From JAKVBK01 sp022447275 (GTDB lineage Bacteria > Pseudomonadota > Alphaproteobacteria > Rhodobacterales > Rhodobacteraceae): DNA of 64,000 bases. This document shows positions 9,196 to 18,057 of this stretch, in pieces. Positions within the stretch are counted from its first letter, which is position 1. Each line of letters starts with the position of its first letter. The translations under genes were made by a program, and so were the position numbers. Below the pieces are notes generated by a model. It saw only the letters and a program-made list of their open reading frames with translations, had not been told where the DNA came from and searched no databases. The stretch covers positions 3,632,718-3,696,717 of the forward strand of contig CP138932.1 of the NCBI GenBank assembly GCA_047125605.1, in the 5' to 3' direction.

Positions 9196-9501
9196 TCAGG
9201 AGCACATCGCTTCTGCGGTTTCGCCGAAATTGCGCCAGCGCTTCCAGAATTTCTCGTGGCTGCGCCGGTCAGACTGACGCATTTCCTGGGCTGCGTGTGG
9301 ATCTCGGAAGAACTTGGCGCCTTCCTTTTGGTCTCGCCTCGACAGGGTGCGGTCTGCGGCATATTGGATACAGGCACACAGGGATCTGTTGGCTGCATCG
9401 CGATCGGACGCGTTGCAGGCGCGTTCGATGACATTCGCATAAGCGCTTGTCGACAAGAAGATAATGGCCGCTGCAAGGGCGACGCCGTTCAAATGTTTCA
9501 T
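9196..9501 (-). CDS. Small exported protein, conserved, unknown function
   Basis: 101 residues with a signal peptide (MKHLNGVALAAAIIFLSTSAYA). The mature part has four cysteines: ERACNASDRDAANRSLCACIQ, and a terminal ETAEAMCS. The body is basic and helical (KFWKRWRNF). I recall close relatives as small periplasmic proteins of Rhodobacteraceae, sometimes misnamed arginine transporters; nothing in the sequence supports transport. It is divergent from lepA, with 133 bp between the starts. Confidence 0.75.
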   Translation of the reverse strand: MKHLNGVALAAAIIFLSTSAYANVIERACNASDRDAANRSLCACIQYAADRTLSRRDQKEGAKFFRDPHAAQEMRQSDRRSHEKFWKRWRNFGETAEAMCS

Positions 9502-9634
9502 CGGTTTGCCTCGGTCATTTTATATTTTATCCAGATAGTGCCAGATGCTGCCCCCTCGGACAAGCCGCCGCGCCCCATTGACCGGGGCGACAAACCCTTA
9601 CATAGACTTGCAACCCTTTTGTACAGGTATTCGC

Positions 9635-11434
9635 ATGGCCCAACTGACGCATATCCGGAACTTCTCGATCGTGGCGCATATCGACCACGGCAAGTCCACG
9701 CTGGCGGACCGTCTTATCCAGATGACGGGCACGGTGGCCGCGCGGGACATGAAGGCGCAGCTTCTTGACAGCATGGACATCGAGCGCGAACGCGGGATTA
9801 CCATCAAGGCGAACTCGGTTCGGATCGAGTATCCTGCCAAGGATGGAGAGACCTATATCCTGAACCTGATCGACACACCCGGCCACGTGGATTTCGCCTA
9901 TGAGGTGTCGCGGTCGATGCAGGCAGTTGAGGGCTCTTTGCTTGTTGTGGACGCGTCGCAGGGGGTTGAAGCGCAGACATTGGCAAACGTCTATCAGGCG
10001 TTGGATGCCGATCATGAGATCGTTCCGGTGCTCAACAAGGTGGATTTGCCGGCTGCCGATTGTGACCGTGTGGCAGAGCAGATCGAGGATGTCATTGGGA
10101 TCGATGCCACGGACGCGATCCAGATCTCCGCCAAGACTGGCGTTGGCATCCCCGATGTGCTGGAGGCGATTGTGCAGCGCTTGCCCTGCCCAGAGGGAGA
10201 GCGTGATGCGCCGCTCAAGGCGATGTTGGTGGACAGTTGGTACGACCCCTACCTCGGCGTTGTCGTGATGATCCGCGTGATGGATGGTGTCATCAAGAAG
10301 GGTGATGAGATCCGCATGATGCAGACCGATGCCAAGTATCGGATCGACAAGCTGGCGGTGCTGCGCCCCAAAATGGAGGACATTGCCGAGCTTGGGCCCG
10401 GCGAGATCGGCATTCTCACAGCTTCGATCAAGCAGGTGCGCGATACCAAGGTGGGCGACACCATTACCCATGACAAAAAGCGCACTGCGGAGGCTCTGCC
10501 CGGATTTGCGCCTTCTGTGCCGGTGGTGTTCTGCGGGCTCTTCCCGGTGGACAATGCCGAGTTTGAGGACCTGCGCGATGCGATCGAAAAGCTGGCCCTC
10601 AATGATGCGTCTTTCTCTTTTGAGATGGAGACGTCGGCTGCGCTGGGCTTTGGCTTCCGGTGCGGCTTCCTGGGGCTTCTGCATCTTGAGGTGATCCGCG
10701 ACCGGATCGAGCGCGAGTACCAGATTGAGCTGATCACCACCGCGCCTTCGGTGGTGTATCATGTGCACATGAAGGACGGCACCATGGCCGAGCTTCATAA
10801 CCCTGCCGATATGCCCGACATGACGCTGATCGATCATCTGGAAGAGCCGCGCATCAAGGCGACCATCATGGTGCCGGATGAATATCTTGGCGATGTGCTC
10901 AAGCTCTGCCAGGAGCGTCGCGGCATCCAGATTGACCTTACCTATGCCGGCAGCCGCGCCATGACGGTGTATGATTTGCCCCTCAACGAGGTGGTCTTTG
11001 ATTTCTACGACCGTCTGAAATCGGTGACGAAGGGCTATGCGAGCTTCGACTATCAGATGGAAGGCTATCGCGAGGATCATCTGGTCAAGATGCAGGTGCT
11101 TGTGAACGAAGAGCCGGTCGATGCGCTCTCGATCATGGTGCATCGGGATCGGGCGGAGCAACGTGGCCGCGCCATGTGTGAAAAGCTCAAGGAGCTGATC
11201 CCGCGCCACATGTTCAAGATCCCGATCCAGGCTGCCATCGGGGGCCGCGTGATTGCGCGCGAAACCCTGTCTGCCATGCGCAAGGACGTGACCGCGAAAT
11301 GCTATGGCGGGGATGCCACGCGGAAGAAGAAGCTTCTGGAAAAGCAGAAGGCGGGTAAGAAGAAGATGCGCCAGTTCGGCAAGGTCGACATCCCGCAGGA
11401 GGCGTTTATCTCTGCGCTCAAGATGGACGGCTGA
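9635..11434 (+). CDS. lepA: Elongation factor 4 (ribosome back-translocase LepA)
   Basis: A ribosome-binding GTPase. Translation from the ATG at 9635 gives 599 residues, the same as the E. coli protein; an upstream in-frame start would add 30 non-homologous residues. G1 AHIDHGKST (about 14-22), the G2 region RERGITIKA, G3 DTPGHVDF and G4 NKVD are intact. The C-terminal LepA-specific domain ends with KKKLLEKQKAGKKKMRQFGKVDIPQEAF, the family's hallmark. It is monocistronic, with a strong terminator 37 bases after the stop. Confidence 0.98.
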   Translation: MAQLTHIRNFSIVAHIDHGKSTLADRLIQMTGTVAARDMKAQLLDSMDIERERGITIKANSVRIEYPAKDGETYILNLIDTPGHVDFAYEVSRSMQAVEGSLLVVDASQGVEAQTLANVYQALDADHEIVPVLNKVDLPAADCDRVAEQIEDVIGIDATDAIQISAKTGVGIPDVLEAIVQRLPCPEGERDAPLKAMLVDSWYDPYLGVVVMIRVMDGVIKKGDEIRMMQTDAKYRIDKLAVLRPKMEDIAELGPGEIGILTASIKQVRDTKVGDTITHDKKRTAEALPGFAPSVPVVFCGLFPVDNAEFEDLRDAIEKLALNDASFSFEMETSAALGFGFRCGFLGLLHLEVIRDRIEREYQIELITTAPSVVYHVHMKDGTMAELHNPADMPDMTLIDHLEEPRIKATIMVPDEYLGDVLKLCQERRGIQIDLTYAGSRAMTVYDLPLNEVVFDFYDRLKSVTKGYASFDYQMEGYREDHLVKMQVLVNEEPVDALSIMVHRDRAEQRGRAMCEKLKELIPRHMFKIPIQAAIGGRVIARETLSAMRKDVTAKCYGGDATRKKKLLEKQKAGKKKMRQFGKVDIPQEAFISALKMDG

Positions 11435-11471
11435 ACCAGCCCGGCGATCTGTTTGTTAAGGATTTTGAAGA

Positions 11472-11499
11472 GGGGCCCATTCCGATGGGCCCCTTTTTT
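11472..11499 (+). terminator. Rho-independent terminator of lepA
   Basis: A perfect nine-base stem GGGGCCCAT / ATGGGCCCC with loop TCCG, followed directly by six T residues. Confidence 0.93.
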
Positions 11500-11787
11500 G
11501 CTGCGGCGGCACGCGGCTGTTGGGTGCAGCCATGACGTGGATGAAGCGCTCCGTCGTGTCTTTTTCCGGGCTATGGCTGCCTGCAGGAAAAAGATGTCAT
11601 ACTATTCTGACATTTTTCCCTTTGCTCCTTGTTTCGAGGGACGGGCTTTCCAAATAAATAAACACTATAATCATATACTTATAGTCAATTTTTGGCTCTC
11701 TTTAAATTTTGGCTGCGGCAAAGTGATCCAGACCACTGTGCGCGCCGTAGGTAATTGTAAACCACGGTATACAGTTGGGAGGGGCGT
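11500..11787 (+). promoter_or_regulatory. AT-rich leader with a dyad before the DUF6455 gene
   Basis: This 288-base stretch holds no gene. Its middle (about 11650-11710) is much more AT-rich than the surroundings and contains a dyad, ACTATAA-N8-TTATAGT at 11664-11685. GGGAGGGG at 11777-11784 is the ribosome-binding site of the next gene. I infer a promoter and possible operator; no specific regulator is recognisable. Confidence 0.4.
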
Positions 11788-12081
11788 GTGGCTGGATTGT
11801 TGAAGGATGTGTCTCGGGATTTTGACGAGCGCATGGCGTTGCGTCGCCGCATGTTGGCGCATCTTGATATCGAACTGTCCGAAGAGGCGACATTGGAACA
11901 TCGCGCAGATTTACGCGCAACGCTGGTTGGCTGCGCCCATTGCCGTGGCAAAGAAGAGTGTGAGTTGTGGCTAAAATGGTGTCGGCCCGGCGTGCCCGAT
12001 ACCTGCCTTGCGGGCGATGCGTTTTTGCGGCTCAAGGCGGTGAGTGAGCAAGAGCGCAGCGCCCCGTACCGGTTCCGCTGA
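11788..12081 (+). CDS. DUF6455-family protein
   Basis: A 97-residue soluble protein starting with GTG, three bases after a strong GGGAGGGG. It has a Cys-rich core, GCAHCRGKEECELWLKWC, and the shape of the DUF6455 family: a helical N-terminus with RRRMLAHLDIEL, then C-x2-C and C-x-WL motifs. The cysteines could bind a metal or iron-sulfur cluster; that is inference. It stands alone behind an unusual AT-rich leader. Confidence 0.75.
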   Translation: MAGLLKDVSRDFDERMALRRRMLAHLDIELSEEATLEHRADLRATLVGCAHCRGKEECELWLKWCRPGVPDTCLAGDAFLRLKAVSEQERSAPYRFR

Positions 12082-12165
12082 TTTCGGCAGGGCGCTGGCG
12101 CGTCCGAGCGTTGCAGCCCCAGTGCCGCCCGGCAATCGCGCTCTGTCCGTGCCTTTATTGGCGCG

Positions 12166-12582
12166 TCAGATGTGGCCGTTTATTTCCAGAAGGTTGCCCT
12201 CTGGGTCCGTGACATAGACATGTCGCAGCCCGGGAATGGCAAATTCTCCGGTCACGGAAAACGGGATGCCCGCATCCGTCAGCCGGTCAATCACCCCCTG
12301 CAAATCGTCCACATGAAAAGCGACATGGCCACCCTGAGAGGGGTTGTGAATGAGGTCGTTCTTGCGTGCAAAATCGGGATCGGGGGCAATCAAATGCAGG
12401 CCCGTGTGGCCTTCCCGCCCGTCGCTTAGCAAGGCCAGCTTGTCTGGGTCACCGGGCAGATAGCCCCGGGTTTGCGGAAACACCCAAGGCTGTTCGGTCA
12501 TGCCAAGGACATCTGTGTAGAACGCCGTACAGGCCCGCACATTCTTGGCCTGAAGGTTAACGTGATGGATCGACCATTCCAT
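12166..12582 (-). CDS. VOC-family (glyoxalase/dioxygenase-fold) protein
   Basis: A 138-residue single-module VOC protein. It starts MEWSIHHVNLQAKNVRACTAFYTDVLGM and ends YVTDPEGNLLEINGHI, with candidate metal ligands His (HHVNL), His (GGHVAFHV) and Glu (LLEIN). The start at 12582 is set by AAAGGAGG six bases upstream; a longer reading starts nine codons earlier without a ribosome-binding site. Substrate unknown. It is divergent from the 5-oxoprolinase operon. Confidence 0.82.
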   Translation of the reverse strand: MEWSIHHVNLQAKNVRACTAFYTDVLGMTEQPWVFPQTRGYLPGDPDKLALLSDGREGHTGLHLIAPDPDFARKNDLIHNPSQGGHVAFHVDDLQGVIDRLTDAGIPFSVTGEFAIPGLRHVYVTDPEGNLLEINGHI

Positions 12583-12772
12583 GGGGGCCTCCTTTCCAAA
12601 GCGATACACCCGGTGCCGCTATAGGGTACCGTGTTTGGCCGCCCTGTCGATCTTGTCGTGTCTGATAGGGCGGCCCATTGCTGGTCTTGTCTTGGCGCAG
12701 TGGCTGGCGCACTTTGGCGCCAGTTGTAATCGCATGGCGCTGGCAGGGCGCAGAGCAAAAAAGGGGGCGGCA

Positions 12773-13513
12773 ATGGCCAACGGCTTCCCGCGGATTTCCG
12801 CAATGGGAATGACAGGCATTCTGGTCAGCTTTGCCGACACGCTGTCAGAGCCCGCCAATCGCGCGGCCCTCGCCTTTCATGCGCGCGTTATGGACACGCT
12901 TTCGGAGCAGGTTGATGAAATTGCGGTAACGCTTGCCTCTGTTTTTCTGCGGTTCGACCCGCTGCAAACCCAGCCTGAACAGGTGCACCCCGTTCTGGCG
13001 CGCCTGCTAGAGGAGCGGGATTGGTATGACGCTGCCCTGCCCCCGGGGCGCAAACTCTGGCGCATTCCGACGGCCTATGGTGGAGCGGATGGCCCGCAGC
13101 TGGAAGAGGTCGCCCGGCTGGCAGGTCTCAGCCCGGAGGCGGCCGTTGCCGAACTGTCGCGCGCGCGGGTCCGGGTGCTGGCGCTGGGCTTTGCCCCTGG
13201 CCAACCTTATCTTGGCACGCTGGACAGCCATTGGGACCTTCCGCGCCAAACAGATATCACCCCGAAGGTGCCTCAGGGGGCTCTCGTGGTGGCCGTGCGC
13301 CAGTTCGTTCTCTTTGCAAATGCCTCCCCCACGGGCTGGAGGCAGGTTGGGCGCAGCGCATTTCGCTGTTTCGATCTTGGGCGGGACACGCCCGTGGCTC
13401 TGCGGCCCGGCGATGAATGCCAGTTCGTGGAGACAACTTCAGATGTGATCGGGGCCGCAACGCACGAGGATGCGCAGGGCTATGGCAACGCCCAGATAGA
13501 GGTCCTGCCATGA
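12773..13513 (+). CDS. pxpB: 5-oxoprolinase subunit PxpB (KipI-like)
   Basis: A 246-residue subunit of the ATP-dependent 5-oxoprolinase, which opens pyroglutamate to glutamate. Family features are RLLEERDWYDA, IPTAYGGADGPQLEEVARLAGLS, and FALGF-type ALGFAPGQPYLGTL near residue 155. The start at 12773 follows a purine-rich AAAAAAGGGGGCGG; the longer upstream frame has no homologous content. Its stop overlaps the pxpC start as ATGA. Confidence 0.9.
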   Translation: MANGFPRISAMGMTGILVSFADTLSEPANRAALAFHARVMDTLSEQVDEIAVTLASVFLRFDPLQTQPEQVHPVLARLLEERDWYDAALPPGRKLWRIPTAYGGADGPQLEEVARLAGLSPEAAVAELSRARVRVLALGFAPGQPYLGTLDSHWDLPRQTDITPKVPQGALVVAVRQFVLFANASPTGWRQVGRSAFRCFDLGRDTPVALRPGDECQFVETTSDVIGAATHEDAQGYGNAQIEVLP

Positions 13514-14559
13514 CCGGAGCGCTCACGGTGCATCAGGTGGGCCCGGCGGTGACGGTGCAGGATATGGGCCGGCCCGGCCACCTCTCATCGGGCCTGTCAT
13601 GCGGGGGGGCTGCAGACCGTTTGGCTCTGCTGGAGGGGGCCGCACTTTTGGATCAAGACCCAAGCCTCGCCTGCCTTGAAATGGCCGGGATGGGCGGCAC
13701 ATTCACCTTTTCACGCCCGGTGCGCGTCGCACTGACTGGCGGTGCAATGTTCGCCGAACGGGACGGGGCTGCCCTGCGCTGGCACGCATCGCACGCAATT
13801 GCGCCGGGGCAGGTGTTGCGGATCGGCGCCTCTGTGTCGGGGCACTACGGATATCTTCACGTCGGCGGTGGCTTGGCCCCCCCCGCTATTCTGGGCAGTC
13901 GCGCGGTACATATCACGGCGGGGCTGGGGCGCCCCTGTGCAACGGGGGATGAAATCGCCCTTGGCACGGATACTGGTGGGGGCGTCGATCAAGTCTTGGC
14001 TGTCGAAGACAGGTTCTCGGGCGGGCAGATCGATGTCTTGCGCGTGGCGCAATCTGCGCTCTTTGATGCAGAGGTGCAGGCCCGGTTCGAGAGCACCGTC
14101 TTTACCCGCGATCCCCGTGGCAACCGGCAGGGCGTGCGGCTGTCGCATGCGGGCGCGGGGTTTTTGGGGGCTGGCCAGCTCTCTGTGCTGTCAGAGGTGA
14201 TCCAGCCCGGCGATATCCAAATGACAGGGGAAGGGACGCCTTACGTGCTCTTGGCGGATTGCCAGTCAACCGGTGGCTACCCCCGCATCGGCACGGTCGC
14301 GCCCTACGATCTGCCCCGTGTGGTGCAGGCGCCCCCCGGCGCGCAGATGCAATTGCGGTTCGTGGATGGGGCCGCGGCCCGCGTCCGCTACGAGGACGCG
14401 GCCAGCCAGATGCGGCGACTGTCCCGCGCGTGCAAACCGCTCCTACGCGATCCGGCGCGCATGACAGACCTCTTGCAGTACCGTCTTGTCGATGGTGCAG
14501 TGAACGCCGTTGCCCCCGCCGGCCCGGGGGCGCTGCCCATGAAAGGAGAAGACGGATGA
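13510..14559 (+). CDS. pxpC: 5-oxoprolinase subunit PxpC (biotin-dependent carboxyltransferase-like, KipA)
   Basis: A 349-residue partner of PxpB. It opens with LTVHQVGPAVTVQDMGRPGHLSSGLSCGGAAD and has LTGGAMFAE, GYLHVGGGLAPPAILGSRAVH, and the late LLADCQSTGGYPRIGTVAPYDLPRV block, all typical of the family. It overlaps both neighbours by four bases (ATGA), so the three pxp genes are translated together in fixed ratio. Confidence 0.92.
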   Translation: MTGALTVHQVGPAVTVQDMGRPGHLSSGLSCGGAADRLALLEGAALLDQDPSLACLEMAGMGGTFTFSRPVRVALTGGAMFAERDGAALRWHASHAIAPGQVLRIGASVSGHYGYLHVGGGLAPPAILGSRAVHITAGLGRPCATGDEIALGTDTGGGVDQVLAVEDRFSGGQIDVLRVAQSALFDAEVQARFESTVFTRDPRGNRQGVRLSHAGAGFLGAGQLSVLSEVIQPGDIQMTGEGTPYVLLADCQSTGGYPRIGTVAPYDLPRVVQAPPGAQMQLRFVDGAAARVRYEDAASQMRRLSRACKPLLRDPARMTDLLQYRLVDGAVNAVAPAGPGALPMKGEDG

Positions 14560-15314
14560 CACTCTCAGTCGATTTGAATGCGGATATGGGCGAAAGCTTT
14601 GGTCCGTGGACAATGGGAGAAGACGCAGCCCTGCTCGACATCGTGACCTCCGCCAATATCGCCTGCGGTTTCCATGCCGGCGATCCCGATGTCATGGCCC
14701 GGACAATGGCGCTTGCGGCCGAAAAAGGCGTGGGCATCGGGGCCCATCCGGGGTTTGACGATCTTCAGGGATTTGGACGCCGCCGTATCAAACTGCCCCA
14801 TGAGACGCTCGCAAACCTGGTGCGATACCAAGTGGCCGCGGCTGTGGGCATGGCGTCGGCGGCCGGGGCGCAACTCGCCCATGTCAAACTGCACGGCGCC
14901 ATGTCCAACATGGCCAGCGAAGACGGAGAGATGGCCCGCGTCGCCTATGCGGCGGCGGCCCAGGCCGCTCCGGATGTGCCCATGGTGGTGTTGGCAGCTA
15001 CGCCACAACAGGCGGCGTGCGAAGCCTTGGGCCTGCCCTATGCGGCTGAAATATTCGCCGATCGCGCCTATGAGGAAGATGCCACGCTGGTAGACCGCTC
15101 CAAGCCCGGCGCCATGATTCATGATCCCACGGAGGCCGCGGCCCGCATGGTCGCAATGGTCAAAGCCGGCGCCATCCTGACCGCATCTGGCAAGCGGATC
15201 GAAACGCGCATCGATACGATCTGCTGCCATGGCGACACGCCCGCAGCCGTAGAGATTGCCCGGCGTACGAAGCAGGCGCTTCTGGAAGCCGGGATTTCTG
15301 TCCAACGCTTCTGA
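14556..15314 (+). CDS. pxpA: 5-oxoprolinase subunit PxpA (LamB/YcsF family)
   Basis: 252 residues, the usual length. It starts with the family signature VDLNADMGESFGPW and continues SANIACGFHAGDPDVM, GIGAHPGFDDLQGFGRR and VKLHGAMSNMA, which form the metal/substrate pocket of this NodB-like fold. The last gene of the pxpBCA operon, preceded by GGAG. PxpA, PxpB and PxpC together cleave 5-oxoproline with ATP. Confidence 0.94.
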   Translation: MTLSVDLNADMGESFGPWTMGEDAALLDIVTSANIACGFHAGDPDVMARTMALAAEKGVGIGAHPGFDDLQGFGRRRIKLPHETLANLVRYQVAAAVGMASAAGAQLAHVKLHGAMSNMASEDGEMARVAYAAAAQAAPDVPMVVLAATPQQAACEALGLPYAAEIFADRAYEEDATLVDRSKPGAMIHDPTEAAARMVAMVKAGAILTASGKRIETRIDTICCHGDTPAAVEIARRTKQALLEAGISVQRF

Positions 15315-15437
15315 GCCGAACAGCCCCGCAGACACAAAGCGCACTATCCCACGCCCTCAAACGCTCCAGATGGTTCGTTGGCAGGGGAGACGGCAGCAGG
15401 AGGACACAGCACCGCAAGTCTTTGTCTTGCAAACACT

Positions 15438-15482
15438 CTGGGGGAGGGGCCCCACAGGGCCCCGGGGGCGAAGCCCCGGCAG
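15438..15482. repeat. GC-rich double hairpin between convergent genes
   Basis: Two adjacent inverted repeats, GGGGCCC-CACA-GGGCCCC (15446-15463) and GGGGC-GAA-GCCCC (15465-15477), lie between the convergent pxpA and MttB-family genes. There is no T-run, so it is not a classical terminator. It resembles the GC-rich arms beside the dispersed repeats at 9.1 and 46.3 kb. The rest of this 190-base gap shows nothing. Confidence 0.5.
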
Positions 15483-15505
15483 GCCCTCAATCTTGCGCGT
15501 TTGTC

Positions 15506-17050
15506 CTAGAGCAGGATCTCGTATCGTGACCGAACGAACGCCTCCACATCCGCAGGCAAAGCCGCCGGGTTCGGTCCCTCTAGAATGGCCCGTTTCTTGG
15601 CTGCTGCCTTTTCTACAAGATCGGGCGCGCCCTTCTCTGCCCATTCTCCGGGCGAAGACCGGTCTGCCAGCGCGGGGTAGACGTAGTCCCGCTCCATCCG
15701 GGCCAAGGTCTCGGCGGTCCCAAGGTAATGGCCCGGCCCCTCAAGACACACAGACTGCATGACCTCGAAGGCAAGCGCGTCTTCATCCACCTCAATGCCC
15801 CGCACGCAGCGCATCGCCTGGCCCAGCATATCATCGCCCAGCACAAGGCTTTCGAAGCAAAACCCCAACAGCGAGGCATGCATGCCCACCGCCTCATAAA
15901 CCATATTCAGGCCCGATAGCCCGGCCATCACATTGGACGTGGCTTGCTCCCAGCCCGCTTGCATGTCTGGCAGCTTGCTGTCGGCGATGCCGGCCGCAGC
16001 CCCGCCTGACAATCCGTAATACTGGTGCATCTGCGCGCAGGCGGCGGTCAGCAGGGCCTGCTCACCAGAGCCGCCGGACATTGCCCCGGTGCGCAGATCG
16101 CTCACGAAGGGCCATGTGCCGAAGATGGCAGGATGGCCTGGCTTGATCGCGTGCACATAGACAAGGCCGGCCAGACATTCAGCAACCGCCTGCACCACAG
16201 CCCCTGCAATCGTGACGGGCGCCGTTGCGCCAGCCTGCCCGGCCGATAGAAGCAGGACAGGCATCCCTATATCGATCGCAGCCTGCATGGCTTTGCAGCT
16301 TTCTGTGGCAAATTTCATGGGCGGCACGACAAAGCAGTTCGACTGGCTGATGCAGGGCCGCGCGCGCCACGCATTCTCTCCGCCGCTGATCGCATGGAGC
16401 ATTGCGGCGCTGTCATAGACATGAGCCGCGTCCACATAGCTTACGCCCACATGTTTCGTCGTGCCAGAGGCGCAGGCCCAAACGGTATTGAGATCCAGCA
16501 GACGGTTGTCGGTCACATCGCGCGCCACCATGGGGCGCTGCAAGAAATGCACATTGTCGAGGGCATGGGTCAAGCGGGCCGCGTCATGGAGATCCTGCAA
16601 GGTGCTTTCGCGATAGGCACCTGTCACCCCATCCACCAGATGCACGGCTGCGCCGGCGGTGCCGTAATGAACCTTTGTGCCGGTCAGATGCAGATCATGG
16701 GCCGCATCACGCCCATGAAGCGTGATACCGCGTGATGTCATCGACAGGGCCTTTTCGATCACCTGATGGGAAAACCGCACACGGCCATCATCGCCAAGCT
16801 TGGCACCGAACCTCTCCATGGCTTCAATGCCTGATTGCGGCGCATCGGCAAGGCCAATCTCTTCCAGCACACGCAGGGCGGCGCCATGTATGCGTTCAAC
16901 CTGCAGATCGGTCAGAGGGCGGTATCGCCCGCCCTCCATGCCAGCGCGGATGGGGCGGATATCTTCGGCCAAGGCGGCGGCGCGGGCTGCATGGCGGGCG
17001 GCACGGCCACCGGAGGCGCGCCGAGAGCGGGTATGATTGAGCTCAGTCAT
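15506..17050 (-). CDS. Trimethylamine methyltransferase (MttB) family protein, non-pyrrolysine
   Basis: A 514-residue corrinoid methyltransferase-type protein. The N-terminus (RSRRASGGRAARHAARAA) matches the usual RRxGGRxAR start of Rhodobacteraceae MttB homologues and sets the start at 17050. The frame has no internal TAG, so the pyrrolysine of true TMA methyltransferases is absent; relatives of this kind demethylate quaternary amines such as glycine betaine or act on unknown substrates. No corrinoid protein (MttC) gene is adjacent. A short-chain dehydrogenase gene precedes it on the same strand after 281 bases in which I see nothing. Substrate not assignable. Confidence 0.85.
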   Translation of the reverse strand: MTELNHTRSRRASGGRAARHAARAAALAEDIRPIRAGMEGGRYRPLTDLQVERIHGAALRVLEEIGLADAPQSGIEAMERFGAKLGDDGRVRFSHQVIEKALSMTSRGITLHGRDAAHDLHLTGTKVHYGTAGAAVHLVDGVTGAYRESTLQDLHDAARLTHALDNVHFLQRPMVARDVTDNRLLDLNTVWACASGTTKHVGVSYVDAAHVYDSAAMLHAISGGENAWRARPCISQSNCFVVPPMKFATESCKAMQAAIDIGMPVLLLSAGQAGATAPVTIAGAVVQAVAECLAGLVYVHAIKPGHPAIFGTWPFVSDLRTGAMSGGSGEQALLTAACAQMHQYYGLSGGAAAGIADSKLPDMQAGWEQATSNVMAGLSGLNMVYEAVGMHASLLGFCFESLVLGDDMLGQAMRCVRGIEVDEDALAFEVMQSVCLEGPGHYLGTAETLARMERDYVYPALADRSSPGEWAEKGAPDLVEKAAAKKRAILEGPNPAALPADVEAFVRSRYEILL

Positions 17051-17331
17051 ATTGAAACCAGAATGGAGTGCAGGGCAGGGTGATGTGCTATTCACCGGCC
17101 ATTGGCGATCCCCGCGCGGCCCTTCCGCGCCGGGCGCCGATGCGCAGATCTGTTCCCCGGGTGCCCCGTTGTCGCCTGCGCAGACGTCGCCGCCACACGC
17201 AATATTCCCGTATCACCCGATCCAAATCCCGCGCCTCCCAAAGCGATCTGGGAAAGGCTGCGATCAAACCACCTGGTTCGTCAAAAGAATTCTGCGCCGC
17301 GCTGCAGCGTCCGCTAGAAGGGAGCGGGTGT

Positions 17332-18057
17332 TTATCCGCGCCCGATATAGGGCATTTGCGTTGCCATGATCGTCATGAACTGCACATTGGTCGTCACCGG
17401 CAAGCCCCCCATAGACCATACCGCTTCGACCACTTCGGCCACGTCCATCATCGGGATCTCCACATCGCATTTCGCAGCCAGATCTTCGAGCAGCGGGGTT
17501 CTCGCATTGCCTATGTCGATCTGGCCGCAGGCGATGTCATGGGGGCGGCCATCCAGACTGATCTGACGGGTCAGCCCTGTCACTGCATGCTTTGTTGCCG
17601 TGTAGGCGGCTGCACCGGGGCGTGGCACATGGGCAGAGACAGAGCCGTTGTTCACGATCCGCCCCCCCTTCGGTGATTGCCGTTTCATACGCCCAAAGGC
17701 AGCTCGCGCGGCCAGAAACATGCCCGTCAGGTTGACATCAACCGCCTGCTTCCAATCCTCCACGGACATCTCATCGATATCTGCGGGGGGCGAAAAAATC
17801 CCAGCATTGTTGAAAAGCATGTCGAGGCGCGTACCCGCGGGGCAAAACCTGTCAAATACGTCTGCGATAGAGGCCTCATCGGTGACATCACCGGGCAGAA
17901 CAACCGCATCCGGGTGATCCTGTGCCACCTCCCGCAGTGCCTCGGCGCGTCGTGCCATCAAGCCCACGCGCCACCCGCCCTCAAGATAGCGCTGTGCCAC
18001 GGCTGCCCCAATTCCACCGCTGGCGCCTGTCACGAGGATGGTTCTCTTATGCTCCAT
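17332..18057 (-). CDS. Short-chain dehydrogenase/reductase
   Basis: A 241-residue classical SDR. It has the cofactor motif TGASGGIG (about 10-17), NNAG (about 88-91), and the catalytic Ser...YTATK with Tyr-x3-Lys (about 155-159). The start at 18057 overlaps the end of the upstream helicase gene by 11 bases, which implies co-transcription. Relatives are annotated as NADP-dependent 3-hydroxy acid or serine dehydrogenases, but the substrate cannot be told from sequence. Confidence 0.88.
   Translation of the reverse strand: MEHKRTILVTGASGGIGAAVAQRYLEGGWRVGLMARRAEALREVAQDHPDAVVLPGDVTDEASIADVFDRFCPAGTRLDMLFNNAGIFSPPADIDEMSVEDWKQAVDVNLTGMFLAARAAFGRMKRQSPKGGRIVNNGSVSAHVPRPGAAAYTATKHAVTGLTRQISLDGRPHDIACGQIDIGNARTPLLEDLAAKCDVEIPMMDVAEVVEAVWSMGGLPVTTNVQFMTIMATQMPYIGRG

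Noticed and set aside
9527..11209. A 560-codon frame antisense to lepA
   Set aside because: LepA on the plus strand has all GTPase motifs and full length; the antisense product is His/Arg-rich noise.
15438..15482. Rho-independent terminator for pxpA
   Set aside because: The hairpins are strong but no T-run follows on either strand; they are better described as a GC-rich repeat.
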